Below are positions 25,052 through 33,789 of a stretch of 64,000 bases of DNA, piece by piece (position 1 is the stretch's first letter; each line of letters starts with the position of its first letter). The notes under the pieces were generated by a model. That model ran no database searches and was not told the origin of the DNA. It saw nothing but the letters and a program-made list of their open reading frames with translations. Source of the stretch: Actinacidiphila glaucinigra (GTDB lineage Bacteria; Actinomycetota; Actinomycetes; Streptomycetales; Streptomycetaceae); the NCBI RefSeq assembly GCF_900188405.1, contig NZ_FZOF01000008.1, positions 310,001 to 374,000 on the forward strand. Direction: 5' to 3'. Made by a program: the position numbers and the translations under genes.

Positions 25052-25975
25052 TCACTGCCCCACAGCGAGCGGCAGCACACTCGCCCCCGCCGCGTCGAGG
25101 GCCAGACGGTTCGCCGCCCACCCCTCGCCCGCGAGCCGGGAGACCTTGTCGGCGGTTTCCTCGTCCGCCAGCGCGAGCACCGTGGGTCCCGCACCCGAGA
25201 TGACGGCGGGGACGCCTTCGGCGCGCAGTCGGTTCACCAGTGCCGTGCTCTCCGGCATCGCGGGCGCCCGGTACTCCTGGTGCAACCGGTCCTCGGTGGC
25301 GGGCAGCAGCAGGTCGGGCCGCCGGGTGAGGGCCTCGACGAGGAGCGCGGCGCGTCCCGCGTTGACCGCGGCGTCCACGTGCGGGACGGTGCGCGGCAGC
25401 AACCCCCGGGCGGTCTCGGTCAGCAGCGGCCTGCCCGGCACGAAGACCACCGGAACGACCGACTCGGCGGGGTCCATCCGGACCGCGTGGGCGGCGCCGC
25501 CCTCGGTCCAGGCCAGCGTGAAGCCGCCGAGCAGACAGGCGGCGACGTTGTCCGGGTGGCCCTCGATCTCGTTGGCCAGTTCCAGCAGAGCGGCGTCGTC
25601 GAGCTTGTCCTGCCCGCCTATCGTCACCGCGCGGGCGGCCATGATGCCGGCGCAGATGGCGGCGGAGGAGGAGCCCAGTCCGCGGCCGTGCGGAATGCGG
25701 TTGGCGCACACCACCTCCAGGCCGCGCGGCTGCCCGCCGAGCAGGTCGAAGGCGGTCCGCAGGGAGCGTACGACCAGGTGGTTCTCGTCGCGGGAGAGCG
25801 AGTCGGCGCCTTCGCCGGCGATGTCGACGTGCAGACCGGAGTCGGCCACCCGGACCACGACGTCGTCGTAGAGTCCGAGCGCCAGGCCGAAGGCGTCGAA
25901 GCCCGGTCCGAGATTGGCGCTGGTCGCGGGGACGCGCACTCGGACGGCGGCGGCGCGGAAGGCTGGTCCGGCCAT
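25052..25975 (-). CDS. thrB: Homoserine kinase
   Basis: GHMP-family kinase phosphorylating homoserine on the way to threonine. The 307 residues include VPATSANLGPGFDAFGLALG at the N-terminus and the phosphate-binding loop HGRGLGSSSAAICAG near residue 95, then the C-terminal GAGPTVLAL. It lies 261 bp from thrC with a terminator-like hairpin between, so it probably has its own promoter rather than being the third gene of a hom-thrC-thrB operon. Confidence 0.95.
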   Translation of the reverse strand: MAGPAFRAAAVRVRVPATSANLGPGFDAFGLALGLYDDVVVRVADSGLHVDIAGEGADSLSRDENHLVVRSLRTAFDLLGGQPRGLEVVCANRIPHGRGLGSSSAAICAGIMAARAVTIGGQDKLDDAALLELANEIEGHPDNVAACLLGGFTLAWTEGGAAHAVRMDPAESVVPVVFVPGRPLLTETARGLLPRTVPHVDAAVNAGRAALLVEALTRRPDLLLPATEDRLHQEYRAPAMPESTALVNRLRAEGVPAVISGAGPTVLALADEETADKVSRLAGEGWAANRLALDAAGASVLPLAVGQ

Positions 25976-26170
25976 CGTTCGATGACTCTCCTTGTTTCAC
26001 GGGCGTTTGCGCCTCGCGATGCCGCGGCATCGTTGCCGTACGGCGGCGAGGACTTGGGGGACCGTACCAAGGGGATCCCGCGAGGAGGATGCCAATGGCA
26101 TGAGCCAGAACGGCGTGCGGCGGCGCCGGTGTGAGGTCAGCCTATCGAAGGAAGGTTCTCCTGCGACATA

Positions 26171-26219
26171 GGGCGCACGGACAGCGCGTGATGCGTGTCG
26201 CGTGCGAATCCGTGCGCCC
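26171..26219. terminator. Terminator-like hairpin after thrC
   Basis: GGGCGCACGGA and TCCGTGCGCCC form a perfect 11-bp stem around 27 nt, 17 nt beyond the thrC stop and about 195 bp before thrB. Confidence 0.6.
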
Positions 26220-26236
26220 CTGTTGTCCCTCGGGGG

Positions 26237-27325
26237 TCAGAGCAGCCCGAGCCGCTCCGCGGCCGCGTCGGCGTCCACCGGAACGGTGACGGGCTGCGGC
26301 GCGCCGGCCACCGCCCAGTCGGGGTCCTTGAGGCCGTTGCCGGTGACCGTGCAGACGATCCGCTGGCCCGGGTCGACCTTGCCCTGCTCGGCGGCCTGCA
26401 GCAGCCCGGCGACGCTCGCGGCCGAGGCCGGCTCGACGAAGACGCCCTCCTGGGCGGCGAGGAGCCGGTACGCCGCCAGGATCTGACGGTCGGTCACCGA
26501 GTCGATCAGGCCGCCGGATTCGTCCCGCGCCTCCTCGGCGAACTGCCAGGACGCCGGGTTGCCGATGCGGATCGCGGTGGCGATCGTCTGCGGCTGCCGC
26601 ACGGGGTGGCCCAGCACGATCGGCGCGGCACCGGAGGCCTGGAAGCCCCACATTCGCGGATTGCGCGTCGACACGCCGTCCGCGGTGTATTCGCGGTAGC
26701 CCTTCCAGTACGCGGTGATGTTCCCGGCGTTGCCGACCGGCAGCACATGGATGTCCGGCGCGTCGCCGAGCGCGTCCACGATCTCGAAGGCGGCGGTCTT
26801 CTGGCCCTCGATGCGCACCGGGTTCACCGAATTGACCAGCGCCACCGGGTACTTGTCGGACAGGCCGCGGGCGAGGTCCAGGCAGTCGTCGAAGTTGCCG
26901 TCGACCTGCAGGATGCGCGCGCCGTGCACCAGCGCCTGGCCCATCTTGCCGAGCGCGATCTTGCCCTGCGGCACCAGGACGGCGCAGACCATCCCGGCCC
27001 GCACCGCATAGGCGGCGGCCGAGGCGGAGGTGTTGCCCGTGGAGGCGCAGATGACCGCCTGCGCGCCCTCCTCCTTGGCCTTGGAGATCGCCATCGTCAT
27101 GCCGCGGTCCTTGAAGGAGCCGGTGGGGTTGGCGCCCTCCACCTTCAGGAAGACGTCGCAGCCCGTGCGCTCGGACAGCACCTGGGCGGGGACCAGCGGG
27201 GTGCCGCCCTCGAGCAGCGTGACCACGGGGGTCGCCGCACCGACCGGGAGCCGGTCGCGGTACTCCTCGATGAGGCCGCGCCACTGGTGGGTGGCCGGCA
27301 CGCGGCCGGCCGAGACTGCGTTCAT
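26237..27325 (-). CDS. thrC: Threonine synthase
   Basis: PLP enzyme converting O-phosphohomoserine to threonine. The 362-residue short-type enzyme has the Schiff-base lysine in [11 protein letters not shown] (near residue 63) and the glycine-rich phosphate loop [12 protein letters not shown]. The ATG at 27325 is preceded by GGGGAG and lies 7 bp after the hom stop, so hom and thrC are one operon. Confidence 0.96.
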   Translation of the reverse strand: MNAVSAGRVPATHQWRGLIEEYRDRLPVGAATPVVTLLEGGTPLVPAQVLSERTGCDVFLKVEGANPTGSFKDRGMTMAISKAKEEGAQAVICASTGNTSASAAAYAVRAGMVCAVLVPQGKIALGKMGQALVHGARILQVDGNFDDCLDLARGLSDKYPVALVNSVNPVRIEGQKTAAFEIVDALGDAPDIHVLPVGNAGNITAYWKGYREYTADGVSTRNPRMWGFQASGAAPIVLGHPVRQPQTIATAIRIGNPASWQFAEEARDESGGLIDSVTDRQILAAYRLLAAQEGVFVEPASAASVAGLLQAAEQGKVDPGQRIVCTVTGNGLKDPDWAVAGAPQPVTVPVDADAAAERLGLL

Positions 27326-27332
27326 CGCTGGG

Positions 27333-28679
27333 TTACTCCCCTTCCACACGCATGATGCTGGCGACGCCCCGGACGGTGTCGAGCTTGCGCAGCGCCTCGA
27401 CGGTCGCCCCGAGCGCCGCGTCGGGCGCCCGGTGGGTGACGACGACGAGCGACGCCTCCCCGCCCTCCCGTCGCCCGCCGCCGCCCTGTTCGACGGCGAC
27501 TCCGTCGGCGGCCGGATTCCTTCCCTGCTGCCGCACCGTGTCGATCGACACCTGATGCTCCGCGAAGACCGTGGCCACCTGGGCCAGGACACCCGGTTTG
27601 TCCGCCACGTCCAGGCTGATGTGGTAGCGCGTCACCACGTCGTCCATCGGGCTCACGGTGAGCTGCGCGTACGCGGACTCCCCCGGCCCTGTGGTGCTCG
27701 CCAGCTTGTTGCGGCAGGTCGCCACCAGGTCGCCCAGCACCGCGGAGGCCGTCGGCGAGCCGCCCGCCCCGGGGCCGTAGAACATCAGCTGGCCGGCCGC
27801 CGCGGCCTCCACGAAGACCGCGTTGTACGCCTCGCGCACGCTGGCCAGCGGGTGGGTCAGCGGGATCATCGCCGGGTGGACGCGGGCGGTGACCGAACGC
27901 CCGTCGGCGCTGCGCTCGCAGATCGCGAGCAGTTTCACCGTGCAGCCCATCCGCCGGGCCGAGGCGATGTCGGCCGCGGTGACCTCGGTGATCCCCTCGC
28001 GGTGCACGTCGTCGATGGTCACCCGGGTGTGGAAGGCGATGCCGGCCAGGATCGCGGCCTTGGCGGCGGCGTCGAAGCCCTCGACGTCGGCGGTCGGGTC
28101 GGCCTCGGCGTAGCCCAGGGCGGTGGCCTCGTCCAGCGCCTCGGAGTAGCCGGCGCCGGTGGTGTCCATCTTGTCGAGGATGAAGTTGGTCGTGCCGTTG
28201 ACGATCCCCAGCACCCGGTTGACCTTGTCGCCGGCCAGCGACTCGCGCAGCGGGCGGATCAGCGGGATGGCGCCGGCGACCGCGGCCTCGTAGTAGAGGT
28301 CCACCCCGTGCTCGACGGCCGCGGCGTGCAGCGCGGCACCGTCCGCGGCCAGCAGCGCCTTGTTGGCGGACACCACGCTGGCGCCGTGCTCGAAGGAGGT
28401 GGTGATCAGCGAGCGGGCGGGCTCGACGCCGCCGATCACCTCGACGACCACGTCGATGTCCCCGCGTTTGACCAGGGCGGTCGCGTCCGTGGTGAGCAGT
28501 TCCGCGGGCACGCCCGCGCGCACCCGGTTGGGCCGCCGTACGGCGATCCCGGCGAGTTCCACCGGGGCGCCGATCCGCGCGGCGAGGTCGTCCGCGTGCG
28601 TCGTCATGATGCGCGCCACCTCTGAGCCGACCACACCACAGCCCAGCAGCGCCACCTTCAGCGGACGCGTACGCATCAT
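27333..28679 (-). CDS. hom: Homoserine dehydrogenase
   Basis: NAD(P)H-dependent reduction of aspartate semialdehyde to homoserine. The 448 residues show the Rossmann motif [11 protein letters not shown], the catalytic domain ([31 protein letters not shown] and NGTTNFIL), and a C-terminal ACT domain ([21 protein letters not shown]) that normally gives threonine feedback inhibition. A low-complexity insert ([14 protein letters not shown]) interrupts the ACT domain. Two adjacent ATGs (28679, 28676) can serve as start; GAGGTCGG is just upstream. Confidence 0.95.
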   Translation of the reverse strand: MMRTRPLKVALLGCGVVGSEVARIMTTHADDLAARIGAPVELAGIAVRRPNRVRAGVPAELLTTDATALVKRGDIDVVVEVIGGVEPARSLITTSFEHGASVVSANKALLAADGAALHAAAVEHGVDLYYEAAVAGAIPLIRPLRESLAGDKVNRVLGIVNGTTNFILDKMDTTGAGYSEALDEATALGYAEADPTADVEGFDAAAKAAILAGIAFHTRVTIDDVHREGITEVTAADIASARRMGCTVKLLAICERSADGRSVTARVHPAMIPLTHPLASVREAYNAVFVEAAAAGQLMFYGPGAGGSPTASAVLGDLVATCRNKLASTTGPGESAYAQLTVSPMDDVVTRYHISLDVADKPGVLAQVATVFAEHQVSIDTVRQQGRNPAADGVAVEQGGGGRREGGEASLVVVTHRAPDAALGATVEALRKLDTVRGVASIMRVEGE

Positions 28680-28805
28680 CCGACCTCGCTTCGCGGTTTC
28701 AGCTCTTGCAAGCCTCTTGGACGGTCCCAGTCTCACGCACCGGACGGAAGTTTCCACGTGCCGTCCGGATCGCGAGACCGGGCTTCTTCTATGTGAGATT
28801 TCACG

Positions 28806-30197
28806 TCAGCCGACGTCGAGACGCAGGAGATCTTCTTCCGTCTCGCGCCGGACGATCACCCGGGCCTCACCGTCCCTGACGGCGACCACCGGGGGGCGCA
28901 GGGCGTGGTTGTAGTTGCTGGCCATCGAGCGGCAGTACGCCCCCGTCGCCGGCACCGCCAGCAGGTCGCCGGGCGCGAGGTCGGCGGGGAGGAAGGCGTC
29001 GCGCACCACGATGTCGCCCGACTCGCAGTGCTTGCCGACGACCCGGGTCAGCATCGGCTCGGCGTCGCTCGACCGCGACACCAGGGCCACGCTGTACTCG
29101 GCGTCGTACAGCGCGGTGCGGATGTTGTCCGACATCCCGCCGTCCACGCTCACGTAGGTGCGCAGGCCCTCCAGCGGCTTGATCGTGCCCACCTCGTAGA
29201 GGGTGAACGCCGTCGGGCCCACGATCGCCCGGCCCGGCTCGACCGACAGCCGCGGGACGGCGAGCTCCGCGCCCCGGCACTCGCGGGAGACGATCTCCCC
29301 CAGCGACTTGGCGATCTCCTGCGGCTCCCGCGGGTCGTCGTCCGGGGTGTACGCGATGCCGAGGCCGCCGCCGAGGTCGATCTCGGGCAGCTCCACCCCG
29401 TGCTCGTCGCGGATCTGCCGCAGCAGGCCGATCACCCGGTGCGCCGCCACCTCGAAACCGGAGGTGTCGAAGATCTGCGAGCCGATGTGCGAGTGGATGC
29501 CGACCAGTTCGAGCGAGTCCAGGCGCAGCACCCGGCGCACCGCCTCGGCCGCGTCCCCGCCGCCCAGCGAGAAGCCGAACTTCTGGTCCTCGTGCGCGGT
29601 GGCGATGAACTCGTGGGTGTGCGCCTCGACGCCGACGGTGACGCGGATCTGCACCCGCTGGCGCCTGCCCGCCTTCTGGGCGGCGTCCGCCACCCGGACG
29701 ATCTCCTGGAAGGAGTCCACCACGATCCGCCCCACCCCGGCCTCGACGGCCTGGCGGATCTCCGCGGTGGTCTTGTTGTTGCCGTGCAGCGCGATCCGGT
29801 CGGCCGGCATCCCCGCGGACAGCGCCACGGCGAGCTCGCCGCCGGAGCACACGTCGAGGTTGAGGCCCTCCTCGTGCAGCCAGCGCACCACCGCGCGGGA
29901 CAGGAACGCCTTGCCCGCGTAGAAGACGTCGGCGTCCGCGCCGAAGGCCTCGCGCCAGGCACGGCAGCGGGCCCGGAAGTCGGCCTCGTCCAGGATGTAG
30001 GCGGGGGTGCCGAACTCCTCCGCGAGGCCGCGGACGTCCAGACCGCCCACGGTGGCGACGCCCTCGGCGTCCCGGGTGACGGTACGGGCCCAGACGCGGG
30101 GGTCCAGGGTGTTCAGGTCGGCGGGCGGCGCCGCGTAGTGGCCCTCGGGGAGGACGTCGGCGTAGCGGGGCCCGGCGGGGTGTGCGGAACGGCTCAT
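28806..30197 (-). CDS. lysA: Diaminopimelate decarboxylase
   Basis: Fold-type III PLP enzyme making lysine from meso-diaminopimelate. 463 residues: the Schiff-base lysine is in [13 protein letters not shown], the HGNNKT and ESGHIGSQIF-like ([11 protein letters not shown]) motifs, [12 protein letters not shown], and the C-terminal CESGDI and [12 protein letters not shown] motifs that bind PLP and substrate across the dimer. It starts 19 bp after the ArgRS-like gene ends, suggesting co-transcription. Confidence 0.96.
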   Translation of the reverse strand: MSRSAHPAGPRYADVLPEGHYAAPPADLNTLDPRVWARTVTRDAEGVATVGGLDVRGLAEEFGTPAYILDEADFRARCRAWREAFGADADVFYAGKAFLSRAVVRWLHEEGLNLDVCSGGELAVALSAGMPADRIALHGNNKTTAEIRQAVEAGVGRIVVDSFQEIVRVADAAQKAGRRQRVQIRVTVGVEAHTHEFIATAHEDQKFGFSLGGGDAAEAVRRVLRLDSLELVGIHSHIGSQIFDTSGFEVAAHRVIGLLRQIRDEHGVELPEIDLGGGLGIAYTPDDDPREPQEIAKSLGEIVSRECRGAELAVPRLSVEPGRAIVGPTAFTLYEVGTIKPLEGLRTYVSVDGGMSDNIRTALYDAEYSVALVSRSSDAEPMLTRVVGKHCESGDIVVRDAFLPADLAPGDLLAVPATGAYCRSMASNYNHALRPPVVAVRDGEARVIVRRETEEDLLRLDVG

Positions 30198-30216
30198 CGT
30201 CTCGTGCTCTCTGCTC

Positions 30217-31194
30217 TCACAGGTGTCGGGGGGCGCTGATGCCGAGCAGGGTCAGGCCGTTGGCGAGCACGGTCCCGGCGGCGTCGGCGAGCGCCAGGCG
30301 GGCCCCGTGAACGGCCGAGGGTTTCTCCTCGCCCCTCGGCAGGGCCGGGCACGCGTCGTGGAAGCGGAGGAAGGCGTCGGCGGTGCGCTCCAGCAGCCGC
30401 GCCACCCGGTCGGGCGCGCCGTGCCGGGCCGCGGCCTCCACGGTGCGGGGGAAGTCGGCGATCAGGCCGAGCAGTTCGGTCTCCGCGGGGTCCCGGCGGC
30501 CGGATGCGGCGCCGGGTTCCAGGCCCAGGTCGTGGGCATTGCGCAGCAGGGCCCGGCTGCGGGCGTGAGCGTACCGGACCAGGAACAGGGGGTTGCCCTC
30601 GCGCTGTGCCAGGTGCTCCGCGGGGTCGGTGCGGGGGGCGTCCTCGGCGGGCGGGCGCAGCAGGGCCCAGGCGGTGGCGTCGGCGCCGAGGGTGCGCAGC
30701 AACTCGTCCGGGGTCCGGCGTACGGGGTGCGGGCGTCGCGCGGGCGGCTCGATGCCGGTTGCGGCGTGGAGCCGGCGGAGGGCGGCGGCGTAGGCGTCGG
30801 CGCGGGGTTCGCCGGTGGGTGCGGGTTCGGGAAGGTCTTTGTTCCCGTCGACGCCGTAGCGGTGGCCCTGCTCGCGCACGAGGTCGACGAGGGCCTCGTG
30901 GGAATCGCCCTGGAGGGTGATGTTGAGGAAGCCGGGTGCGGCGACGTCCACCCGGGCGATGCCGGGGGCGGCGGCGAGCCGGCGGCTGATGACGTCGGCG
31001 ATGGCGAGGGGCGCGGCGCCGGTGAGGGGGGCGAGTTGCAGGGCCACGTTGGTGGCGTAGTCCCCGCACCCGGGGCGCGGTGGCCTGCGCACGACGACCC
31101 GCTCGGGCACGGGGCCCGTGAGGCTGAGCTCGTCGGCCTCGACGGCACGACGGACCGTGGCGAGCACGGTGCGGGAGAGCTCAGCGGGGGTCAC
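30217..31194 (-). CDS. Arginyl-tRNA synthetase-like protein lacking the catalytic core
   Basis: At 325 residues this is far shorter than ArgRS (~550-590). The N-terminal ~110 residues match the ArgRS additional domain ([12 protein letters not shown]), and the C-terminal ~180 match the end of ArgRS including [32 protein letters not shown] and the DALR anticodon-binding helices ([25 protein letters not shown]). Between them, where HIGH, the active-site fold and KMSKS belong, there is only a ~50-residue Pro/Arg-rich linker, so it cannot aminoacylate. In actinobacteria a real argS often precedes lysA, so it looks like a domesticated remnant keeping the tRNA-binding ends. The frame is open throughout. 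Confidence 0.85.
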   Translation of the reverse strand: MTPAELSRTVLATVRRAVEADELSLTGPVPERVVVRRPPRPGCGDYATNVALQLAPLTGAAPLAIADVISRRLAAAPGIARVDVAAPGFLNITLQGDSHEALVDLVREQGHRYGVDGNKDLPEPAPTGEPRADAYAAALRRLHAATGIEPPARRPHPVRRTPDELLRTLGADATAWALLRPPAEDAPRTDPAEHLAQREGNPLFLVRYAHARSRALLRNAHDLGLEPGAASGRRDPAETELLGLIADFPRTVEAAARHGAPDRVARLLERTADAFLRFHDACPALPRGEEKPSAVHGARLALADAAGTVLANGLTLLGISAPRHL

Positions 31195-31260
31195 AAGCGC
31201 AAGCGTAGGCGAGGAGGGGGGTGCGGACGCGAACGGGTTTCACCCTTTGGTCACCGCTCG

Positions 31261-31698
31261 TCACGCACTGCCCGGGGTGCCTGCCGACGCGCCTTCCTGG
31301 GGGGTGTCGGCGTCGACGTCGGCGTCCACACCGACGAGCCGCCGTACGACACGGATCAGCTCGCCGGGCTCGAAGGGCTTGCCGAGGAAGGCGTCGACCC
31401 CGGCGGCGACGGCGCTCTCCACCTCGGCCTGGGTGCAGGCGCTGACCACGGCGATCCGCACGTCACGGGTGCGGGGGTCGGAGCGGAGGCGGGCCGCCGT
31501 CCGTATCCCGTCGAGGCGCGGCATGACGACGTCGAGGGTCACCACGTCGGGGCGTACCTGCTGCACCACGTCCAGGCACTCGGCACCATCAGCCGCGGTC
31601 ACGACCTCGAAGCCCTCCAGCTCGAGATTGACCCTGATCAGCTGCCGGATGACCTTGTTGTCGTCGACGACAAGCACCCGGCCGGACACGCCCGGCAC
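31261..31698 (-). CDS. Single-domain response regulator (receiver only)
   Basis: A CheY-like receiver with acidic pair Asp12-Asp13, phosphoacceptor Asp56 (TLDVVMP), the threonine/serine switch in AVVSACT, and the lysine in FLGKPFEPGEL. About 25 C-terminal residues are a disordered DAD-rich tail; no output domain follows. It could be part of a phosphorelay or act by protein contact. The start is GTG at 31698, with no clear ribosome site, so translation from a nearly leaderless mRNA is possible. Confidence 0.9.
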   Translation of the reverse strand: MPGVSGRVLVVDDNKVIRQLIRVNLELEGFEVVTAADGAECLDVVQQVRPDVVTLDVVMPRLDGIRTAARLRSDPRTRDVRIAVVSACTQAEVESAVAAGVDAFLGKPFEPGELIRVVRRLVGVDADVDADTPQEGASAGTPGSA

Positions 31699-31941
31699 AT
31701 TCAGAGCCTAGGCGTGCCGGATCGGATGCGTCCGCGTTTTCCCCATTCCTTCCCCGACCGGGGGACGCCACGACGGTGTGCCGGACACGCCCCGCCGCCA
31801 TGGGCTATGCCACAGGCACACGGCTCGGGGCACGTCCTTCACCCCGCCCCCTCCAGCAACCCGCCTCCCCGGAAACCCTGTACACGGACACCCCTTCCAG
31901 GCTGGTAAGGTTTCACCCGTCGCCGCCACGGCGGACGACAC

Positions 31942-32013
31942 GCCCCCGTAGCTCAGGGGATAGAGCAACGGCCTCCGGAGCCGTGTGCGCAGGTTCGAAT
32001 CCTGCCGGGGGCA
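31942..32013 (+). tRNA. tRNA-Arg (anticodon CCG)
   Basis: A complete cloverleaf: acceptor GCCCCCG/CGGGGGC, D-stem GCTC/GAGC, anticodon stem ACGGC/GCCGT with loop CTCCGGA (anticodon CCG), T-stem GCAGG/CCTGC with TTCGAAT loop, discriminator A. CCA is not encoded. Its last part is the attachment site of the element that follows. Confidence 0.97.
31970..32004. other. attL of the integrated element
   Basis: The 35 bp from the anticodon loop through the T-loop recur at 49066-49100 with a single mismatch at position 22 (A here, G there). Integrase-proximal copy that keeps the tRNA intact. Confidence 0.9.
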
Positions 32014-32071
32014 CCTCGCACGAGGTGCCAAAAGACCCCGCCACCAGCCAGAACGCTGGATGCGGGGTCTT
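32010..32071. terminator. Two hairpins directly after tRNA-Arg
   Basis: GGCACCTCG-CA-CGAGGTGCC (32010-32029) begins inside the tRNA 3' end. AAGACCCCGC (32032-32041) then pairs with GCGGGGTCTT (32062-32071), a typical tRNA terminator. Both lie on the element side of attL, so the element brings a terminator for the tRNA it occupies. Confidence 0.7.
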
Positions 32072-32182
32072 CGCGTATGCGCAGCCGTATGCCGCCAAAA
32101 GTGGCCGTAGGACGGGGTCTGTGGACAGTACGTGGACAGGATCTTGAGCCATCGGCCCAGGTCAGCCCCCGAAAACGGCGAA

Positions 32183-32206
32183 GGCCCCCGGAAAGGTCCG
32201 GGGGCC
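32183..32206. terminator. Terminator of the int operon
   Basis: GGCCCCCGGA-AAGG-TCCGGGGGCC, a perfect 10-bp stem with a 4-nt loop, 24 nt downstream of the integrase stop (minus strand). It would end the long element operon before attL. Confidence 0.8.
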
Positions 32207-32230
32207 AGGATCGCAGAAGTCCGCCGATCG

Positions 32231-33604
32231 TCACTCGTACTCGCGCAGCAGGTCCTCAATGCGGCGGTTGGCGACCTCCTGCCGGCCGTCGATGCACTTG
32301 GCGTACCGACTCAGCAGCACCTCCACGCTGTTGCCCGCCCGTTCGGCAACTTCAGTGGCATCCACGCCGGCGTTCAGCCACGTCGAGAGCGCCGAGTGCC
32401 GGAGGTCGTAGGGACGCCGGGCGAGCGGTGAGGCGGCCACAGCCGGCGGCAGCGCCAGCACGCGAGCCTCCTGCCAAGCGCGGTAGTAGGACGACGACGA
32501 GACCACTCCCCCGCCCTCACTGAAGAACAGGCGCCCGTCGCCGGCGGTCCCGAAGGTGTCGAGGTGCTCGCGGAAGATGACCACCAGCTGCGGGGGAATC
32601 GGCACCCGTCGCACGTCCTCAGCGGGCCGGTTCTTCAGCCCGCGGTCGTCGTGGCTCTCCCCGGAGTCGGTCCACTGCTTGCCGACGCTGGGACGCGTGC
32701 GGTGGAGCAGGGCGGAGCCCCATCCGATGGCGGGCAGGGTGAGGTCTGTATCGGCGAGGCCGACCGCTTCGGCCGGACGCAGGCCCCCGAAGTACATCGC
32801 GGCGAACAGCCCGACCAGGCGCCGGCCGCGGGCACGGCGGTAGCCGCCGAGGTACGACACGGCACACAGCAGAGCGCGCGCCTGGTGAGGGTTAGCGACG
32901 ACCCGGGGATCTACCTCGCTGGAAACCTTGGGCTTTTGCCACCGGACGCCGGAGAGCGGATTCTCTGGAAACGCGCCCAGGTCGACCGCGTAATGCATGG
33001 CGTTGACGAGCGTCCGTCGCTTCCGGCGCACGGTCTCGGCAGCCGCGGCGGTACCGTCCAATTTGAGCTTGAGCGAATCGAGCACGGCACGTCCGATCAC
33101 TGGGTCACCGAGATCGACCAGCGGGCGTGATGCCTTGGACACCCAGTGCAGCGCGTTGGCGATCTCCGGCGGCAGTTCCCGATCATTCGGCCCTGGCAGG
33201 ACGAAGGCCCAGTTCCGCAAGGCCTTGCGGAGCAGTTCATCCGTCGGCCTGCCGAGACGGTCATCCAGAAGCGCCACGGTCACCGCCGCCAGCGATTCAT
33301 TGATCCCGACGCGCGTATTCGGTGCGGCGTGAGGCCACTTCATGGCCAGGTACTTGAGCGCGAAGTCGTACCAGGTCAGCGTGGGCTTCTTCTCAGCCAT
33401 GGACTCAGGAAGACCGCTACCGGAGTCGAACTCATCACCGTCATGGGCCGCCCGCAGGATCTTGGAGCGGAAATTTTCAGCGAGCCCTTTGGTCCGGAAC
33501 GTATCGGAGAAGACCTGGCCGCCCACGGACCAGCGCACGTTATAGGACGGTGTCTTGGTGTTCCGCTTGCGAACGGCCCACACCTTCACGTCGAGAGACC
33601 TCAC
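32231..33604 (-). CDS. int: Tyrosine recombinase (integrase) of the AICE
   Basis: Site-specific integrase of 457 residues. The C-terminal catalytic domain shows the first arginine in MYFGGLRPAEAVGL, the HxxR-type box YDLRHSALSTWL and the nucleophile tyrosine in VEVLLSRYAK. The N-terminal part holds an arm-binding and a core-binding SAM-like domain. The GTG start at 33604 overlaps the xis stop (GTGA) and has GGAAGGG upstream; a start ten codons earlier would lie inside xis. Its 3' end faces attL, as in pSAM2. Confidence 0.94.
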   Translation of the reverse strand: MRSLDVKVWAVRKRNTKTPSYNVRWSVGGQVFSDTFRTKGLAENFRSKILRAAHDGDEFDSGSGLPESMAEKKPTLTWYDFALKYLAMKWPHAAPNTRVGINESLAAVTVALLDDRLGRPTDELLRKALRNWAFVLPGPNDRELPPEIANALHWVSKASRPLVDLGDPVIGRAVLDSLKLKLDGTAAAAETVRRKRRTLVNAMHYAVDLGAFPENPLSGVRWQKPKVSSEVDPRVVANPHQARALLCAVSYLGGYRRARGRRLVGLFAAMYFGGLRPAEAVGLADTDLTLPAIGWGSALLHRTRPSVGKQWTDSGESHDDRGLKNRPAEDVRRVPIPPQLVVIFREHLDTFGTAGDGRLFFSEGGGVVSSSSYYRAWQEARVLALPPAVAASPLARRPYDLRHSALSTWLNAGVDATEVAERAGNSVEVLLSRYAKCIDGRQEVANRRIEDLLREYE

Positions 33605-33789
33605 GCGGCGGTCCCTTCCAGCCGGCGCAGCCACGCCATGAAGTCACTACGCCACACCCGGAGCTCTCCGTTAGGAAGCTTGAACGCGTCAGGCCCTTGC
33701 CCCAGTTCACGCCAGCGGTAGAACGTACGACGTGAAACGCCGCCCAACTCGGCAAGGATTTGCGGAACAGTCATCAATTCGTCCTTCAC
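33601..33789 (-). CDS. xis: Excisionase (MerR-like HTH, Xis family)
   Basis: A 62-residue winged-helix DNA-binding protein: MTVPQILAELGGVSRRTFYRWRELGQGP is an HTH_17/MerR-type helix-turn-helix followed by LPNGELRVWRSDFMAWLRR, the wing. It directs excision with Int. GTG at 33789 overlaps the repSA stop; an ATG five codons later (33774) is an alternative. The junction sequence before its GTG is almost identical to that before the int GTG. Confidence 0.88.
   Translation of the reverse strand: MKDELMTVPQILAELGGVSRRTFYRWRELGQGPDAFKLPNGELRVWRSDFMAWLRRLEGTAA

Noticed and set aside
28790-28806. GTGAGATTTCAC before hom as a Crp site
   Set aside because: It lacks the GNCAC half of the reported consensus and lies at the lysA 3' end.
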